Made by a program: the position numbers and the translations under genes. Source: Rhizobiales bacterium 64-17 (GTDB lineage: Bacteria; Pseudomonadota; Alphaproteobacteria; Rhizobiales; Xanthobacteraceae). From it: a DNA stretch of 64,000 bases. Below, one piece after another: positions 16,500 to 25,499 of this stretch. Every line of letters starts with the position of its first letter. Position 1 is the stretch's first letter. A model generated the notes under the pieces. It saw nothing but the letters and a program-made list of their open reading frames with translations, had not been told where the DNA came from and ran no database searches. The stretch covers positions 44,315 to 108,314 of the forward strand of contig MKWA01000006.1 in the NCBI GenBank assembly GCA_001899285.1, written 5' to 3'.

Positions 16500-19400
16500 C
16501 TAGTGCGCCTCGTCCCAGTTGTCGGCGGCGCGCGCCTCGACCTGTAGGGGCACCTGGAGTTGCACCGCCGGCAGCGGCGCTTTTTCCATCACCCGCGTGA
16601 CGATCGGCAGTGTCTTTTCAACCTCGCGGTCCGGTACCTCGAAGATCAGTTCGTCGTGCACCTGCAGCAGCATCTGCGCGGTGAGCTTCGCCGCCGTCAG
16701 CTCGCTCTCCATGCGGATCATGGCGCGGCGGATGATGTCGGCGGCGCTGCCCTGCAAGCGCGCATTGATCGCGGCGCGTTCATTGAAGGCGCGCACCGAG
16801 GCGTTGGAATGCTTGATGTCCGGGTAATGGCATTTGCGCCCGAACAGGGTGAGCACATAGCCGTTCTCGCGGCAGAACGCCTTGGTCTCTTCCATGTAGT
16901 CGCGAATGCCGGGGAACCGCTCGAAATATCTTTTGATATAGGCGCCCGCTTCCTCGCGCTCGATGCCGAGCTGATTGGCGAGGCCGAACGCGGAGATGCC
17001 GTAGATGATGCCGAAATTGATCGCCTTGGCGCGGCGGCGAATGTCGGGCGGCATGCCTTTGACCGGCACGCCGAACATCTCCGATGCCGTCATCGCATGA
17101 ATGTCGGTGCCGTCCTTGAACGCCGCGCGGAGCGTCGGCACGTCGGCGACTTCGGCCAGCAGCCGCAATTCGATCTGCGAATAGTCGGCGGAGACGAGCT
17201 TGTGACCCGGGGTCGCGACGAAGGCGCGGCGAATCTTGCGGCCTTCCTCGGTGCGGATCGGAATGTTCTGCAGGTTCGGCTCGGACGACGACAGTCGCCC
17301 GGTGCTGGTCGCCGCCAGCGCGTAGCTGGTGTGGACGCGGTTGGTCTCGGGGTTGAGATAGGTCGGCAGCGCGTCGGTATAGGTCGAGCGCAGCTTCGAC
17401 ACCTGTCGCCATTCGAGGATCTTCGCCGGCAGCTTGTGGCCCTGCTCGGCGAGGTCTTCCAGCGCCTTGGCGCCGGTCGCCCACTGTCCGGTCTTGGTCT
17501 TGGTGCCGCCCGGCAACTGCATCTGGCCGAACAGCACGTCGCCCAGTTGCTTCGGACTGCCGGGATTGAGCGGCGCGCCGGCGAGCGCGTTGATCTCCTG
17601 CTCGACCGACGCTTGCGTCTTGGCGAATTCGTTGGAGAGCTTCGCCAGCAGCGGCTTGTCGATGGCGATGCCGCGCTGCTCCATCCGCGCCAGCACGCGC
17701 GGCAGCGCGCGTTCCAGCGTCTGATAGACGGTGGTGACGGTTTCGTTGGCTAGTCTCGGCTTGAGCGCCAGCCACAGCCGCAAGGTCACGTCGGCGTCCT
17801 CGGCGGCGTATTGCGTCGCCTTGTCGATCGCGACGCAGTCGAACGTTACCTGCGATTTCGACTTGCCGGCGATCTTGCCGGTGACGTCGTCGTATTTGAT
17901 CGTCGTATGCGCGAGATGGCGCAAGGCGAGATCGTCCATGCCGTGGCCGTTGCGCCCGGCATCGAGCACGTAGGACATCAGCATCGTGTCGTCATAGGTG
18001 TTGATGTCGATGCCGCGCCTGGCAAAGATCAGCCAGTCGTATTTCAGGTTCTGGCCGATCTTGAGGACGGCCATGTCCTCGAGCATCGGCTTCACCGCGG
18101 CGAGCGCGTCCGCTTCCGGAATCTGGCCGTCGCACGGCTTGCCGGCGAACAGGCCGCTGCCGTCGCCGCCCTCGCGATGGCCGATCGGCACATAGCAGGC
18201 TTCATTCGGCGCCACGGCCATGGAGAAGCCGCACAGATGCGCCTGCATCGGATCGAGGCTGGTGGTCTCGGTGTCGACCGCCACATGGCCGGTCTCGTAG
18301 GCGCGGGCGATCCAGTGCTTCAATCGCTCCAGCGTGCCGACGGTTTCATAGCGGCTGTGGTCGATCTTCTGGTTACGCAATTCCTCCGCGCGCGCGATGA
18401 CCAGACCTGCTGGACTCATGCCACCCGGGCTCATGCCGCCGGTGACGGCCTCGCCGTTCGTTGTGCCGCCCGCGCCGGGCGGAGGCGGATTGGTGATCGC
18501 GATCTCGTGCGCGGCGAGCTTTGGGTCGCGCTCGACGGCGCTCGCGTCGATCTCACCTTTCTCGGCGACGCGGCGCGTCAGCGTTGAGAATTCCATCGCC
18601 TTCAGGAACGCGATCAGGTTGCGGTAGTCCGGCTCATGGACCGCGAGGTCGTCGACCGGTACGTCGAGCGGCACATTCTGGTCGAGGGTGACGAGCTTCT
18701 TCGACAGCCGCGCCGCGTCGGCGTGGTCGATCAAAGACTGCCGCCGCTTCTCCTGCTTAATCTCGCCGGCGCGCGCCAACACGGTCTCGAGGTCGCCATA
18801 GTCGCCGATGAGCTGTGCCGCGGTCTTCGGACCGATGCCAGGCACACCTGGCACGTTGTCGGTGGAATCGCCGATCAGCGACTGCACCTCGATCACCTTC
18901 TCCGGCGGCACGCCGAATTTCTCGATCACCTCGGGGATGCCGATGCGCTTGTCCTTCATCGTGTCGTACATGACGACCGTATCGCCGACGAGCTGCATCA
19001 GATCCTTGTCGGACGAGACGATGGTGGTGGTCGCCTTCGCCTCGCAGGCGATCCGCGCATAGGTGGCGATCAGGTCGTCTGCCTCGTAGCCGGCCTGTTC
19101 GAGGCACGGGATCTCGAACGCCTGCACGGCCTCGCGGATCAGCGGGAATTGGGGAATGAGATCGTCCGGCGGCGCCGAGCGGTTGGCCTTGTACTCGGCA
19201 TACATCGCCGTGCGGAAAGTGACTTCCGACTTGTCGAACACCACCGCGAGGTGGGTCGGCTTGTCCTCCGGCTTCATCTCGCAGATGAGCTTCCACAGCA
19301 TGTTGCAGAAGCCGAGCACGGCATTGACCTGCAGTCCGTCGGACTTGCGGGTCAGCGGCGGCAGCGCGTGGTAGGCGCGGAAAATGTAGCCGGAGCCGTC

Positions 19401-19571
19401 CACCAGGAAGAGATGGTCGCCCTTCTTCAGCGGGCGGGCAAAGGAAGGTGGGGCTGCCGCCGGTTTTGCAGCGGATTTGGCAGGTGCGGCTTTGGCGGGT
19501 GCGGCAGGGGCTTTGGCGGCCGTTTTGGCGCCGGAAGGCTTGCCGGTGGTCTTGGATTTGCTGGCTGGCAT
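16500..19571 (-). CDS. polA: DNA polymerase I
   Basis: This replication/repair polymerase has all three activities. The 1023-residue protein has an Ala/Lys/Pro-rich N-terminal extension (residues 1-45) that is longer than usual. It then has the 5'-3' exonuclease (about 50-330, DGSGYIFRAYHALPP, DKDLMQLV, GDSTDNVPGVPGIGPKTA), the 3'-5' exonuclease (about 420-600, DTETTSLDP and YAAEDADVTLRLW, so proofreading residues are present), and the polymerase domain (about 640-1020, SADYSQIELRLLAE, RRRAKAINFGIIYG, QVHDELIFE). The convergent redoxin gene ends 9 nt away. Confidence 0.98.
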   Translation of the reverse strand: MPASKSKTTGKPSGAKTAAKAPAAPAKAAPAKSAAKPAAAPPSFARPLKKGDHLFLVDGSGYIFRAYHALPPLTRKSDGLQVNAVLGFCNMLWKLICEMKPEDKPTHLAVVFDKSEVTFRTAMYAEYKANRSAPPDDLIPQFPLIREAVQAFEIPCLEQAGYEADDLIATYARIACEAKATTTIVSSDKDLMQLVGDTVVMYDTMKDKRIGIPEVIEKFGVPPEKVIEVQSLIGDSTDNVPGVPGIGPKTAAQLIGDYGDLETVLARAGEIKQEKRRQSLIDHADAARLSKKLVTLDQNVPLDVPVDDLAVHEPDYRNLIAFLKAMEFSTLTRRVAEKGEIDASAVERDPKLAAHEIAITNPPPPGAGGTTNGEAVTGGMSPGGMSPAGLVIARAEELRNQKIDHSRYETVGTLERLKHWIARAYETGHVAVDTETTSLDPMQAHLCGFSMAVAPNEACYVPIGHREGGDGSGLFAGKPCDGQIPEADALAAVKPMLEDMAVLKIGQNLKYDWLIFARRGIDINTYDDTMLMSYVLDAGRNGHGMDDLALRHLAHTTIKYDDVTGKIAGKSKSQVTFDCVAIDKATQYAAEDADVTLRLWLALKPRLANETVTTVYQTLERALPRVLARMEQRGIAIDKPLLAKLSNEFAKTQASVEQEINALAGAPLNPGSPKQLGDVLFGQMQLPGGTKTKTGQWATGAKALEDLAEQGHKLPAKILEWRQVSKLRSTYTDALPTYLNPETNRVHTSYALAATSTGRLSSSEPNLQNIPIRTEEGRKIRRAFVATPGHKLVSADYSQIELRLLAEVADVPTLRAAFKDGTDIHAMTASEMFGVPVKGMPPDIRRRAKAINFGIIYGISAFGLANQLGIEREEAGAYIKRYFERFPGIRDYMEETKAFCRENGYVLTLFGRKCHYPDIKHSNASVRAFNERAAINARLQGSAADIIRRAMIRMESELTAAKLTAQMLLQVHDELIFEVPDREVEKTLPIVTRVMEKAPLPAVQLQVPLQVEARAADNWDEAH

Positions 19572-19640
19572 GGCCCGAATGTGGGCCGCCAGCCAGGCTT
19601 TATCAATGCGGGCGAAGCGCCCGTCCGCGTAACTTGTGGA

Positions 19641-20747
19641 TCATTCCGCCGGCTGCAGGACGGGGGCGGTTTCGGCGGGCTTTTTCTCCGCTTTCGGTTC
19701 CAGCCAGAACCGGCGCGGTCGCTCGTACAGGAACACCAGTGGCGTGCGCCGCAGCGCCCAGTACATCAGCAGCGAGCCGAGAACGCCGCTGATCGTCACC
19801 AGCACCGAGATGGTGCCGATATCATGGATCACGCCGGTCTTGAGCAGCACGGCGCGGCTCAGCGCCATCGGCAGGAAGAAGGCGAGGTAGATGACGATCG
19901 AGTTCTCGCCGCAATAGCGCAACGCATCGAGCCGCGGCACCAGCGATAGCAGCGCGGCGAGGCGGATCACCGCGGCGGCGCCGAGGAGGCCAAGCGCCAG
20001 CGACACGAACGGCAGTTCGGAATAGCCGGCGAACACCATATAGCCGTTGACGATGCCCCAGGCGATCAGGACCAGCAGGCCCTTGAGCGGATTGAGTTGC
20101 ACGCCGCGCGCGACCGCGAAGATGTGCGGCGCGAGGATGTAACCGGTGTAGAAATAGACGAAACGCGAGGCGAATTCGTCGATCGCAGTCCAGCCGGTCT
20201 CGATCGGCAGGATCTCCAGCGCGGCCGCCAGGCCCCACATCACCGCAACGGGAATCTTCGCGTTGCGCGCGAGCTTGGTGATCACGAAGAAGATCGGCAG
20301 CAGATAGATGAACCACAGCGTGCCGAACGGCTCGATGAAGCTTTCCAGATAGAGCAGCACGGTTTTCGCGGCGCCGACGTCGGCGGCGATGCCCGGCGCC
20401 TTGAACGCGAACTGGATCGTCACCCACAGCGCGTAGAAATAAGCGAAGTGGACGACCTTGCGATCGAGATAGGTGCGCCAGTTGCGGTCGATCACGTTGG
20501 CCAGGAACAGGCCGGAGATCATGAAGAAGTCGGGCATGCGGAACGGCTTGGCGAACGCGACCACATAATGCATCCAGCCTTCATGCCCGTCGGCCAGCTC
20601 GACCCCGAGCGTCGAATGCATCATCACCACGAAGATAATGCAGAAGCCCTTGGCGTAATCGACCCAGTCGACCCGCCCGTGAGCGTTGAGTTGGGCAATT
20701 GGCTGAGGGTTGGATGGTGCGGTCGATGTTGACGCTGCGCTGGTCAT
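19641..20747 (-). CDS. Acyltransferase family 3 membrane protein
   Basis: This integral-membrane O-acyltransferase (Acyl_transf_3 type, 368 residues) has about ten hydrophobic segments. It opens with RVDWVDYAKGFCIIFVVMMHS, containing the conserved Asp/Lys-Gly and the catalytic-type His near the end of the first span, and it has the family's PDFFMISGLFLA segment. Such proteins acetylate or succinylate periplasmic glycans. The acceptor here is unknown. It is divergent from the UDP-glucose dehydrogenase gene, which makes a surface polysaccharide role plausible. Confidence 0.87.
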   Translation of the reverse strand: MTSAASTSTAPSNPQPIAQLNAHGRVDWVDYAKGFCIIFVVMMHSTLGVELADGHEGWMHYVVAFAKPFRMPDFFMISGLFLANVIDRNWRTYLDRKVVHFAYFYALWVTIQFAFKAPGIAADVGAAKTVLLYLESFIEPFGTLWFIYLLPIFFVITKLARNAKIPVAVMWGLAAALEILPIETGWTAIDEFASRFVYFYTGYILAPHIFAVARGVQLNPLKGLLVLIAWGIVNGYMVFAGYSELPFVSLALGLLGAAAVIRLAALLSLVPRLDALRYCGENSIVIYLAFFLPMALSRAVLLKTGVIHDIGTISVLVTISGVLGSLLMYWALRRTPLVFLYERPRRFWLEPKAEKKPAETAPVLQPAE

Positions 20748-20940
20748 GATGCCTGTCCCTGATCGGACCCGTGTAGCAAAGTGAGGTTTCCGCCCTGTTG
20801 ACGCGATCGCAGAAAGTCGGGGTATCCCGAATGGGCGCGGAAGGCTCGCCAGCTTGAAATCGCTCTGTTATTGAGACGAGGTGCAGCATCCCGGCTGCAA
20901 AGGGTTAACCCTAACGTCAACGGATTGAGCTTTTTCTGTC

Positions 20941-22251
20941 ATGCGCGTCGCCATGATCGGCACTGGCTATGTCGGCCTCGTCTCCGGAGCGTGTTTCGCC
21001 GACTTCGGCCACGATGTCGTTTGCGTCGACAAGGACGCGGGCAAGATCGCGGCGCTCAAGCGCGGTGAAATCCCGATCTACGAACCGGGCCTCGACGACC
21101 TAGTGAAGATCAATGTCGCGGCCGGGCGGTTGTCGTTCACCACGTCGCTGCCGGCCTCGGTCGCGGAGGCCGATGCGGTGTTCATCGCGGTCGGCACGCC
21201 GTCGCGGCGCGGCGACGGCCATGCCGATCTCTCCTTCGTTCACGCGGCGGCACGCGAGATCGCCGCGGCGATCGGCAAGTTCACGGTGGTCGTTACCAAG
21301 TCGACCGTGCCGGTCGGCACCGGCGACGCGGTTGAGCGCATCCTGCAGGAAACCAGACCCGGCATCGATGCACCGGTGGTCTCCAATCCGGAATTCCTGC
21401 GCGAGGGCGCGGCGATCCGCGACTTCAAGCATCCGGACCGGATCGTCATCGGCACCGGCGACGAGCGCGCGCGCGAGGTGATGACGCAACTCTACCGGCC
21501 GCTCTATCTCAACCGCGCGCCGTTGATGTTCACCGACCGGCGCACCGCCGAACTGATCAAATACGCGGCCAATGCGTTTCTCGCGACCAAGATCACCTTC
21601 ATCAACGAGATCGCCGATCTCGCCGAGAAGGTCGGCGCCGACGTGCAGGACATCGCCCGCGGCATCGGTCTTGATAACCGGATCGGCTCGAAGTTTTTGC
21701 ACGCCGGACCTGGTTATGGCGGCTCGTGCTTCCCCAAGGATACGCTCGCGCTGCTCAAGACCGGGCAGGATCACGACACGCCGATGCGCATCGTCGAGGC
21801 GGTGCAGACGGTCAACGACACGCGCAAGCGGGCGATGGCGCGCAAGGTGCAGAACGCGCTCGGCGGCGACGTGCGCGGCAAGACCGTCGCCGTGCTCGGT
21901 TTGACGTTCAAGCCGAACACCGACGACATGCGCGAAGCGCCGTCGATCCCGATCATCCGCGCGCTGCAGGACATGGGCGCGACGGTGCGGGTCTACGATC
22001 CGGCCGGCATGGAGCAGGCCAAGACCGAGATCTGCGACGTTGCCTATTGCCGCGATGCCTATGACTGCGCGCAGGGCGCTGCCGCGCTCGTCATCGTCAC
22101 TGAGTGGGAACAGTTCCGCGCGCTCGACTTCGCACGATTGAAGGCGGTGATGGCGCAGCCGGTGCTGATCGACCTGCGCAATATCTATCGCGCGGCGGAT
22201 GTGGCGAAGCACGGCTTCGTCTACGAAAGCGTGGGCCGCCCACGCGGGTGA
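20941..22251 (+). CDS. UDP-glucose 6-dehydrogenase
   Basis: This cytoplasmic enzyme oxidises UDP-glucose to UDP-glucuronate with two NAD+, supplying uronic acid for surface polysaccharide. The 436-residue length is standard. It has the NAD motif MIGTGYVGLVSGACFADFGH at the N-terminus, the conserved SNPEFLREG segment, KYAANAFLATKITFINE, and the catalytic Cys in GPGYGGSCFPKD, followed by the C-terminal UDP-binding domain (LGLTFKPNTDDMREAPS). A GGGTTAACCC palindrome lies 30 bp upstream. The hrpB gene follows after 5 nt. Confidence 0.96.
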   Translation: MRVAMIGTGYVGLVSGACFADFGHDVVCVDKDAGKIAALKRGEIPIYEPGLDDLVKINVAAGRLSFTTSLPASVAEADAVFIAVGTPSRRGDGHADLSFVHAAAREIAAAIGKFTVVVTKSTVPVGTGDAVERILQETRPGIDAPVVSNPEFLREGAAIRDFKHPDRIVIGTGDERAREVMTQLYRPLYLNRAPLMFTDRRTAELIKYAANAFLATKITFINEIADLAEKVGADVQDIARGIGLDNRIGSKFLHAGPGYGGSCFPKDTLALLKTGQDHDTPMRIVEAVQTVNDTRKRAMARKVQNALGGDVRGKTVAVLGLTFKPNTDDMREAPSIPIIRALQDMGATVRVYDPAGMEQAKTEICDVAYCRDAYDCAQGAAALVIVTEWEQFRALDFARLKAVMAQPVLIDLRNIYRAADVAKHGFVYESVGRPRG

Positions 22252-22256
22252 GCCGC

Positions 22257-24743
22257 ATGAAGTCGTTTCCGACGTCTCTTCCCATCGACGCGGTGCTGCC
22301 CGACATCGCGGCGGCGCTGCGCGCGCGCAACGCCATGGTGCTGGTAGCGCCGCCGGGCGCCGGCAAGACCACGCGCGTGCCGCTGGCGCTGCTGGATGAG
22401 CCGTGGCTCGATGGCCGCAAGATCCTTATTTTGGAGCCGCGCCGGCTCGCCGCCCGCGCCGCCGCCGCGCGCATGGCATCGACGCTCGGTGAAGAGGTCG
22501 GTCGCACGGTCGGCTTGCGCGTGCGGTTCGGCTCGAAAGTCTCGGCGGCGACGCGCATCGAGGTGATCACCGAGGGCATTTTCACGCGGCTGATCCTCGA
22601 CGATCCGGAATTGACCGGCGTCGGCGCGGTGCTGTTCGACGAATTTCACGAACGCTCGCTCGACGCCGATCTCGGTCTCGCGCTGGCGCGCGATGCGCAG
22701 CAGGGCTTGCGCGAGGATCTGCGGATCGTCGCCATGTCGGCGACGCTCGACGGCGCGCGCGTCGCCGCGCTGCTTGGCGATACAAAATTTGGCGATGCGC
22801 CGGTGGTCGAGAGCGAGGGCCGCGCGTTCCCGGTAGAGACGCGTTATCTCGGCCGCGACGCGCGCGAGCGGATCGAGCCGCAGGTGGCGGATGCAGTGCT
22901 GCGCGCGCTGCGCGCCGATACCGGTTCTGTTCTCGTGTTTCTGCCCGGTGCCGCCGAAATCCGCCGTGCCCAAACCTTGCTGCGCGAGCGTGTGACTGAT
23001 CCGGCGGTCGATATCGTCGCGCTCTATGGTGCACTCGACGCGCGCGATCAGGACCGCGCCATCGATCCGGCGCCGCCCGGCAAGCGCAAGGTGGTGCTGG
23101 CAACCTCGATCGCCGAAACCTCGCTGACCATCGAGGGCGTGCGCGTCGTCATCGACAGTGGCCTTGCGCGCGTGCCGCGCTACGAACCGGATGTGGCGCT
23201 GACGCGGCTCGAAACCGTGAGGGTGTCGCGCGCTGCCGCCGACCAGCGGCGCGGCCGTGCCGGCCGTACCGAGCCCGGCGTCTGCTACCGTTTATGGGAC
23301 GAGCCGCAGACCGGCGCGCTCGAAGCGTTCACCCGGCCGGAAATCCTTGCGGCCGATCTGTCGCCGCTGCTGCTCGATCTCGCGCAGTGGGGCGTCACCG
23401 ATCCGGCGACGCTGCCGTTTCTTGATCCGCCGCCGGTCGCGGCACTCACGGAAGCGCGTGCGTTGCTGACGACGCTCGGCGCGCTCGACGCCGATGGCCG
23501 CATCACCGGGGAGGGCCAGCGGCTGCGCCGTCTGCCGCTGCCGCCACGGCTGGCGCGCATGGTGGTCGATGCCGCCGCGCGCGGGGCCGGCCGCGATGCC
23601 GCCGACATCGCCGCGATCCTCACCGAGCGCGGCCTTGGCGGCGACGATATCGATCTCGCGCACCGGCTCGACCGTTTCCGGTCCGACAAGTCTGCCCGCG
23701 CGCGCGATGCACGGGCGATGGCGGCGCGGTGGGCCGACAGCAGTCGCGTATCAGGGCAGAGCGGGGGCCACGTTTCACCCGGCGCGCTGCTCGCGCTCGC
23801 TTACCCCGATCGCGTGGCGAAGAATCGCGGCGGCGGCAATGGTGCGTTCCTGCTCGCCAACGGTCGTGGCGGCATCGTCGATCCGGCGTCGCCGCTGGCG
23901 CGTGAGCCGTTCGTCGTCGCCGCCGATCTCACCGGCACGGCGGCGCAGTCGCGCATCCGGCTTGCCGCGGCGATCACGGCGGCGGAGATCGAAGCGGATT
24001 TCGCCGGTCAGATCGTGAGCCGTGACGACGTGACGTTCGACGCCGGCGCCATGGCGTTGCGCGCTCGCTCCGGGCGAAGGCTCGGCGCGCTGGCGTTGAC
24101 CGACCGGCAGATGCCAGTGACGCCCTCGGCCGACACCGCGCGCGTTTTCGCTGACGGTCTGATCGCGGTTGGTATCGATCGCCTGCCGTGGAGCAAGGCG
24201 CTGCTGCAATGGCGGCACCGCGCCATGTTTCTCCGTCAGGCGGAGGGCGACGAATGGCCCGATCTGTCCGATCAGGGTTTGGCCGCGGCGCGCGTCGACT
24301 GGCTCGAACCGCTGCTGATGGACAAGACCTCGCTCGGTCAGATCGGCGGCGACGATCTCGCGAACGCGGTGATGGCGTTGCTGTCGTGGCAACTGCGCCG
24401 CCGCCTCGATGCCGAAGCGCCGACGCATTTTGATGCGCCGTCGGGATCGAGCGTGCCGATCGACTACGAGACCTCCGAAGGTCCGAAGCTGTCGATCCGC
24501 GTGCAGGAACTGTTCGGCCTGACGCGGCATCCGGCGGTCGCCGGTGGCCGCGTGCCGCTCCTGGTGGAGTTGCTGTCGCCGGCGCATCGCCCGGTGCAGA
24601 TGACGCGCGACCTGCCGGGCTTCTGGCGCGGCAGCTACGCCGATGTGAAGACCGAAATGCGCGGCCGTTACCCGCGCCATCCCTGGCCGGACGATCCGAC
24701 CACGGCCCCGGCGACCCGCCGAGCGAAACCGCGCGGGACATGA
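22257..24743 (+). CDS. hrpB: ATP-dependent helicase HrpB
   Basis: This 828-residue DEAH-box-type helicase has a Walker A motif (APPGAGKTTR), an EPRRLAARAAAARMA motif Ia, DEFHERSLDADLGL as the DEAH-type box, the SAT motif, and QRRGRAGRTEPGVCYRL as motif VI. The HrpB C-terminal domain ends with PVQMTRDLPGFWRGSYADVKTEMRGRYP, its well-known signature. ATG 22257 lies 5 nt after the UDP-glucose dehydrogenase stop. The cellular role of HrpB is poorly defined; it is non-essential in E. coli. Confidence 0.96.
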   Translation: MKSFPTSLPIDAVLPDIAAALRARNAMVLVAPPGAGKTTRVPLALLDEPWLDGRKILILEPRRLAARAAAARMASTLGEEVGRTVGLRVRFGSKVSAATRIEVITEGIFTRLILDDPELTGVGAVLFDEFHERSLDADLGLALARDAQQGLREDLRIVAMSATLDGARVAALLGDTKFGDAPVVESEGRAFPVETRYLGRDARERIEPQVADAVLRALRADTGSVLVFLPGAAEIRRAQTLLRERVTDPAVDIVALYGALDARDQDRAIDPAPPGKRKVVLATSIAETSLTIEGVRVVIDSGLARVPRYEPDVALTRLETVRVSRAAADQRRGRAGRTEPGVCYRLWDEPQTGALEAFTRPEILAADLSPLLLDLAQWGVTDPATLPFLDPPPVAALTEARALLTTLGALDADGRITGEGQRLRRLPLPPRLARMVVDAAARGAGRDAADIAAILTERGLGGDDIDLAHRLDRFRSDKSARARDARAMAARWADSSRVSGQSGGHVSPGALLALAYPDRVAKNRGGGNGAFLLANGRGGIVDPASPLAREPFVVAADLTGTAAQSRIRLAAAITAAEIEADFAGQIVSRDDVTFDAGAMALRARSGRRLGALALTDRQMPVTPSADTARVFADGLIAVGIDRLPWSKALLQWRHRAMFLRQAEGDEWPDLSDQGLAAARVDWLEPLLMDKTSLGQIGGDDLANAVMALLSWQLRRRLDAEAPTHFDAPSGSSVPIDYETSEGPKLSIRVQELFGLTRHPAVAGGRVPLLVELLSPAHRPVQMTRDLPGFWRGSYADVKTEMRGRYPRHPWPDDPTTAPATRRAKPRGT

Positions 24744-24876
24744 TCGCACTGCTTTCATTTGAAAGGATCACTTTAACCTGGCGGTAGCCATCCCGGCCGA
24801 TCCAGTCCGGGCGTTAATCGCGCATTTGTCGTGGCTATGGTTGATCAAGCCAAACCCGGACCACCGGATCACGCTG

Positions 24877-25401
24877 ATGCGCCAGATCGTGCTGTTCGCT
24901 GCTGTCGTGCTCGTCCTGTCGGGCGTGCTGGTCGGCAAGTTCTCAGACAGGTTCATGAATCCGAAGGCGGCCATGGCCAATGTGGCCCCATCCGCCAAAC
25001 CGGCGTCATCGGGCGCGGCTGCCTATTACGGCGAGACGGTTCTCGCCCGCGGTGACGGCGGCCATTTCCATGCCGACGGCCGGGTCGATGGCCGCGCCGG
25101 CATCCCGTTTGTGGTCGACACCGGCGCCTCGGTCGTAGCGTTGCGGGAAAGCGATGCCGCGCGCATCGGCCACCGCCCGGCGAAGGGCGATTACACCGCG
25201 CGCATCTCCACCGCGAATGGCATCATCCTCGGCGCGCGGGTGCAACTCGACAGCGTCGAGATCGGCTCGATCAAGGCGCGCGACGTGGCGGCGATCGTGC
25301 TGCCGGACGCGGCGTTGTCGACCAACCTGCTCGGCATGAGCTATCTGTCGAAGCTCAAGCGGTTCGAGGTGGCGGGCGGCAAGCTCATCCTTACCCAGTA
25401 G
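24877..25401 (+). CDS. Membrane-anchored retropepsin-like aspartic protease (TIGR02281 type)
   Basis: This 174-residue protein has one N-terminal span (about residues 2-22) and a periplasmic clan AA aspartic protease domain. The active-site motif is FVVDTGASVVAL, and a second family stretch is NLLGMSYLSKLKRFEV near the end. The single motif implies a homodimer, as in retropepsins. ATG 24877 sits directly before the membrane span; an upstream TTG at 24826 would add 17 residues. It is monocistronic, between hrpB and the phosphohexomutase gene. Confidence 0.88.
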   Translation: MRQIVLFAAVVLVLSGVLVGKFSDRFMNPKAAMANVAPSAKPASSGAAAYYGETVLARGDGGHFHADGRVDGRAGIPFVVDTGASVVALRESDAARIGHRPAKGDYTARISTANGIILGARVQLDSVEIGSIKARDVAAIVLPDAALSTNLLGMSYLSKLKRFEVAGGKLILTQ

Positions 25402-25499
25402 CGCCGCGCCCCGGCCTGCCATAATCCCGGCTGTTTTTCCGGGCATCCGGGCCTAAGCTGTGTCCTGTTGATCCATCCGAGCATTTCCCGAGGTCATTG

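Noticed and set aside
20902..20911. GGGTTAACCC palindrome upstream of UDP-glucose dehydrogenase as a CtrA site
   Set aside because: It contains TTAACC but lacks a correctly spaced second TTAA half-site, so a CtrA assignment is not supported.
24752..24765. CTTTCATTTGAAAG inverted repeat after hrpB
   Set aside because: The arms are only 6 nt and AT-rich with no T tract; neither a terminator nor an operator can be argued from one copy.
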